Position numbers and translations under genes: made by a program
NCBI GenBank assembly: GCA_946405645.1
Contig: CAMJHW010000047.1
Coordinates: 1 to 10,161, forward strand
Reading direction: 5' to 3'
DNA from: an uncultured Bacteroidales bacterium
Lineage (GTDB): Bacteria > Bacteroidota > Bacteroidia > Bacteroidales > UBA932
DNA: 10,161 nucleotides
The notes under the pieces: model-generated
The model's database searches: none
Told to the model about the DNA's origin: nothing
What the model saw: the letters and a program-made list of their open reading frames with translations, nothing else
Part shown: piece by piece, positions 8,000-10,161 of the stretch
How positions within the stretch are numbered: the first letter of the stretch is position 1
Layout: the number at the start of each line of letters is the position of its first letter

Positions 8000-8686
8000 A
8001 TGAAACCACGTTCGATAGTTATGTTCCTGCTTGCCGTTTCGTTGTCCGGACATTTGTCCGCACAGCCTCTCGGCACTTTGGACACCCGGACGGACGCGCT
8101 GGTGCGTGAATGGCGAGGCGACAGGCCGGCGGTGCCGGTCGACAGATGGCTGCGCTTTGCGCCAGCCGCTTTCGACCTGGCCGCCGGCGCTCTTGGTCTC
8201 GATGCTCGCCGCGACTTCGTCGGACGCAGCGTCGAGGCCGCCGTTGCCTTCGGCACCATGGCTGCAGTGACGGAAGGACTGAAACTGTCGGTCCGCTCAG
8301 TCCGTCCCGACGGGTCCGACGACCGCTCCTTCCCGTCCGGACATGCTGCGGTAGCTTTTACAGGTGCGGAACTCGTACGTATGGAGTACGGCTGGGGATG
8401 GGGCGCCGGCGCGTATGCGGTGGCGACGTCCGTCGCGGCGCTTCGGCTGTACAATGGCCGTCACTGGTTCAGCGACGTCCTGGCCGGCGCCGGCATCGGC
8501 ATCCTCTCCGCCCACATCGGCGACTGGCTCACCGACCCTCTCCAGCGCCTCCTTAGCCCCAATCCCAACCGGCATTCCCAAGTTCTCGACCCTTCACGTA
8601 CTTTTGTTTCGGTCACCCCTATATCCGTCCCCGGCCCTGCCCACACCGACTTTGCCCTCTCCGCCGCTTTCTCCTACACCTTTTGA
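8000..8686 (+). CDS. Secreted PAP2-family phosphatase
   Basis: A 228-residue type 2 phosphatidic acid phosphatase family protein. The N-terminus is a signal peptide: MKPR, a hydrophobic core IVMFLLAVSLSG, and a likely cleavage at SA|QP (21-22), so it should act in the periplasm or at a membrane facing it. The three-part catalytic signature is present: KLSVRSVRP (Lys95, Arg102, Pro103), FPSGHAA (Ser113, His115 in 111-117), and Arg149 with His155 and Asp159 in LRLYNGRHWFSD. His155 is the expected nucleophile and His115 the acid/base; the serine usually preceding the third-motif arginine is Leu here. Family substrates include undecaprenyl diphosphate, phosphatidic acid and lipid A phosphates; which applies is not visible. 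Hydrophobic stretches near 53-66, 78-94, 133-151 and 160-174 fit the helical core. After the core there is a Pro/Ser-rich tail that ends FALSAAFSYTF. It is not linked to the flanking genes by function. Confidence 0.88.
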   Translation: MKPRSIVMFLLAVSLSGHLSAQPLGTLDTRTDALVREWRGDRPAVPVDRWLRFAPAAFDLAAGALGLDARRDFVGRSVEAAVAFGTMAAVTEGLKLSVRSVRPDGSDDRSFPSGHAAVAFTGAELVRMEYGWGWGAGAYAVATSVAALRLYNGRHWFSDVLAGAGIGILSAHIGDWLTDPLQRLLSPNPNRHSQVLDPSRTFVSVTPISVPGPAHTDFALSAAFSYTF

Positions 8687-8730
8687 TCTTTCTTTCACTC
8701 CGGCTCTTTACTCATTCTGGCTCTACAGGT

Positions 8731-8762
8731 TTTGATAAATTGGCGGGGAATGAGTATTTTTA
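8731..8762 (+). promoter_or_regulatory. Candidate promoter of the CE15 esterase gene
   Basis: TTTG at 8731-8734 and TATTTTTA at 8755-8762 are 20 bases apart. The second element matches TAnnTTTG except for the last base. It lies in the AT-rich 97-base gap after the PAP2 stop, 21 bases before the first possible ATG at 8784. Confidence 0.45.
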
Positions 8763-8783
8763 CTTGACTTAACGGATTAACAG

Positions 8784-10161
8784 ATGATGCAATTGAAACC
8801 ATTGAAGCATATATTGGGGATGAAACATTTATTGATGAGGATTTCAAAGATTTTTGTCGTGACTGCGGTGACGTATATGGGAGTGGCATCAGGAGCGGCG
8901 TATGGCCAGTCCGGAGCTGGGCGAAATGTCAATCGTGACAGCTTGAACCAAGTCACCATGGCTGACTACGAGAACATGAAGGCGCAGATAGGGGTGAAGG
9001 AGACCAAACCGCGCCGGGACGGGCAGGCGGAAGACCCCGCTTTGAGGCCCAATTACGACGAACTCAAAGCTAATCCTTTCCCGTTTTATCCGGATCCGTT
9101 TACGACGTTTGACGGGCGTAAGGTCAAGAACGCACGTATGTGGTACAAGGTCCGTAAACCGGAACTCAAGGAAGTGTTCGAGAGAGAGGTTTACGGCCGT
9201 ATCCCGGACAACGTCCCGGCTGTAAACTGGCAGGTGGTCAGGGAGTATGACGAGGATCTGGAAGGTATGCCAATAGTCATCCGAGAGCTTAAGGGGGTAG
9301 TGGACAACAGCTTGTATCCGGCAGTGAAGGTGGAGATCCAGGCTCAGGTGATGTGGCGCAAGGAAGGGCGCAATGGAGCGCAGGGAATGCCGGTAGTGGT
9401 GGATTTCTCGTATATGCTGGGTAAACCGTTCGCGTGGGGCGGCGGCACGACCTGGCAGCAGCAGGTGCTGCAGCGCGGCTGGGCCGCCGCCCAGATCCTT
9501 CCCAACACAGTTCAGCCCGACGGCGGTTATGGTCTTCGTGAAGGCATCATCGGCCTCTGCAACAAGGGACAGTACCGTAAACCGGATGACTGGGGAATCT
9601 TGCGAGCCTGGGGATGGGGAGTGTCAAAACTCGTAGATTATTTCGAGACTGATGCCCGTTTCGACGCTTCCAAAGTAGCAGTCGAAGGCGTTTCGCGCTA
9701 CGGCAAGGCCGCGCTCGTGACAATGGCCTTCGACGAGCGCATAGCCACGGCCATGGTCTGCTCGTCCGGCCGTGGCGGAGCGGGCGGCTGGCGCCGCGAC
9801 TGCGGCGAGACTCTCAACAACACCTGCGCTTGGGACTCCTACCACTGGGTAGCCGGCAATATGATCAAGTATGCCGATGTGAACCGCTCCTGGGACGACC
9901 TTCCGGTGGATCAGCACGAACTGATCGGCATCTGCGCGCCGCGCCCGGTCTTCATATCGATCGGCTCGGTATCAGAGCCCGAGCAATGGGTCGATATGAA
10001 CGGATCGTTCATCAGCGCGGCCAAGGCATCTCCCATATATGAGTTCCTCGGACTCAAAGGACTCGGTACGGATCTTTTCCCCGGCGTAAATGTCCTCCTG
10101 GACGGAGACATAGCATTCCGCCAGCATACCGGCGGACATGAGGCCGGTCCGAACTGGCCGT
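8784..10161 (+). CDS. Secreted CE15-type glucuronoyl esterase-like protein (3' partial)
   Basis: The frame is open to the window end, with 459 codons present; only a short C-terminal end should be missing. It resembles bacterial carbohydrate esterase family 15, which cuts the ester between lignin alcohols and (4-O-methyl)glucuronic acid on xylan. Numbered from the ATG at 8784: AWGWGVSKLVDYFETD (275-290) precedes EGVSRYGKAAL (301-311), the family's nucleophile elbow with Ser304, Arg305 and Lys308. MAFDERIA (314-321), SSGRGGAGGWRRDCGE (327-342), SEPEQWVDMNGSF (397-409) and TGGHEAGPNWP (449-459) with catalytic His452 follow in family order. The glutamate next to the serine loop in fungal enzymes is absent; Glu398 or Glu400 is the likely acid. 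A signal peptide (core IFVVTAVTYMGVASGAA, 23-39, cleavage near AYG|QS) sends it to the periplasm or beyond. The start is uncertain: ATGs at 8784, 8787, 8820 and 8835 all keep the signal peptide, and 8820 or 8835 gives the more usual short n-region. Confidence 0.87.
   Translation, partial: MMQLKPLKHILGMKHLLMRISKIFVVTAVTYMGVASGAAYGQSGAGRNVNRDSLNQVTMADYENMKAQIGVKETKPRRDGQAEDPALRPNYDELKANPFPFYPDPFTTFDGRKVKNARMWYKVRKPELKEVFEREVYGRIPDNVPAVNWQVVREYDEDLEGMPIVIRELKGVVDNSLYPAVKVEIQAQVMWRKEGRNGAQGMPVVVDFSYMLGKPFAWGGGTTWQQQVLQRGWAAAQILPNTVQPDGGYGLREGIIGLCNKGQYRKPDDWGILRAWGWGVSKLVDYFETDARFDASKVAVEGVSRYGKAALVTMAFDERIATAMVCSSGRGGAGGWRRDCGETLNNTCAWDSYHWVAGNMIKYADVNRSWDDLPVDQHELIGICAPRPVFISIGSVSEPEQWVDMNGSFISAAKASPIYEFLGLKGLGTDLFPGVNVLLDGDIAFRQHTGGHEAGPNWP

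Noticed and set aside
8687..8783. Possible terminator or small gene in the AT-rich gap after PAP2
   Set aside because: No stable hairpin with a T run and no credible short frame was found; only a candidate promoter is supported there.
9458..9473. Near-palindrome GCAGCAGGTGCTGC in the CE15 gene
   Set aside because: It lies inside a well-supported coding frame (Gln-Gln-Gln-Val-Leu-Gln) and is explained by GC-rich codon choice.

Overview
The window looks like a chromosomal housekeeping stretch from a Bacteroidota bacterium, probably Bacteroidales, with fairly high GC. The evidence is the promoter style (TATATTTG -7 boxes, one with TTTG 19 bases upstream), the lack of Shine-Dalgarno sequences before the starts, the receiver/PEP-binding hybrid protein type, and the secreted CE15 esterase. 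A genus cannot be named from the sequence alone.

Positions 1-5955 hold a tight plus-strand group: the 3' part of a large receiver plus PEP/pyruvate-binding protein, then guaA (13-base overlap), then glmS (3-base gap), closed by a hairpin terminator that works in both directions. GuaA and GlmS both take the amide nitrogen of glutamine, one for GMP and one for glucosamine-6-phosphate, the entry to cell-wall amino sugars. The group reads as one transcript entering from upstream of the window.

Positions 5962-7490 hold an oxygen/NO detoxification pair. A class A flavodiiron protein lies on the minus strand, and a 52-residue rubredoxin, its probable electron donor, lies divergently on the plus strand. 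They share a short intergenic region with back-to-back promoter boxes. A GC-rich hairpin follows the rubredoxin gene.

Positions 7492-8686 hold a second divergent pair: a PaaI-type hotdog thioesterase (minus) and a secreted PAP2 phosphatase (plus). Their intergenic region has the same type of -7 boxes and a perfect 15-base palindrome. Positions 8731-10161 hold a promoter candidate and most of a secreted CE15 glucuronoyl-esterase-like protein, cut by the window end. It suggests a plant-cell-wall-degrading, gut or rumen type lifestyle.

No gene-free stretch exceeds 300 bases. I see no RNA gene, mobile element, CRISPR array or phage gene. I did not find a clearly new system. The points most worth a second look are the receiver/PEP-binding hybrid joined to guaA, the shared 10-base promoter word, the PAP2 palindrome, and the unusual catalytic layout of the CE15 protein.
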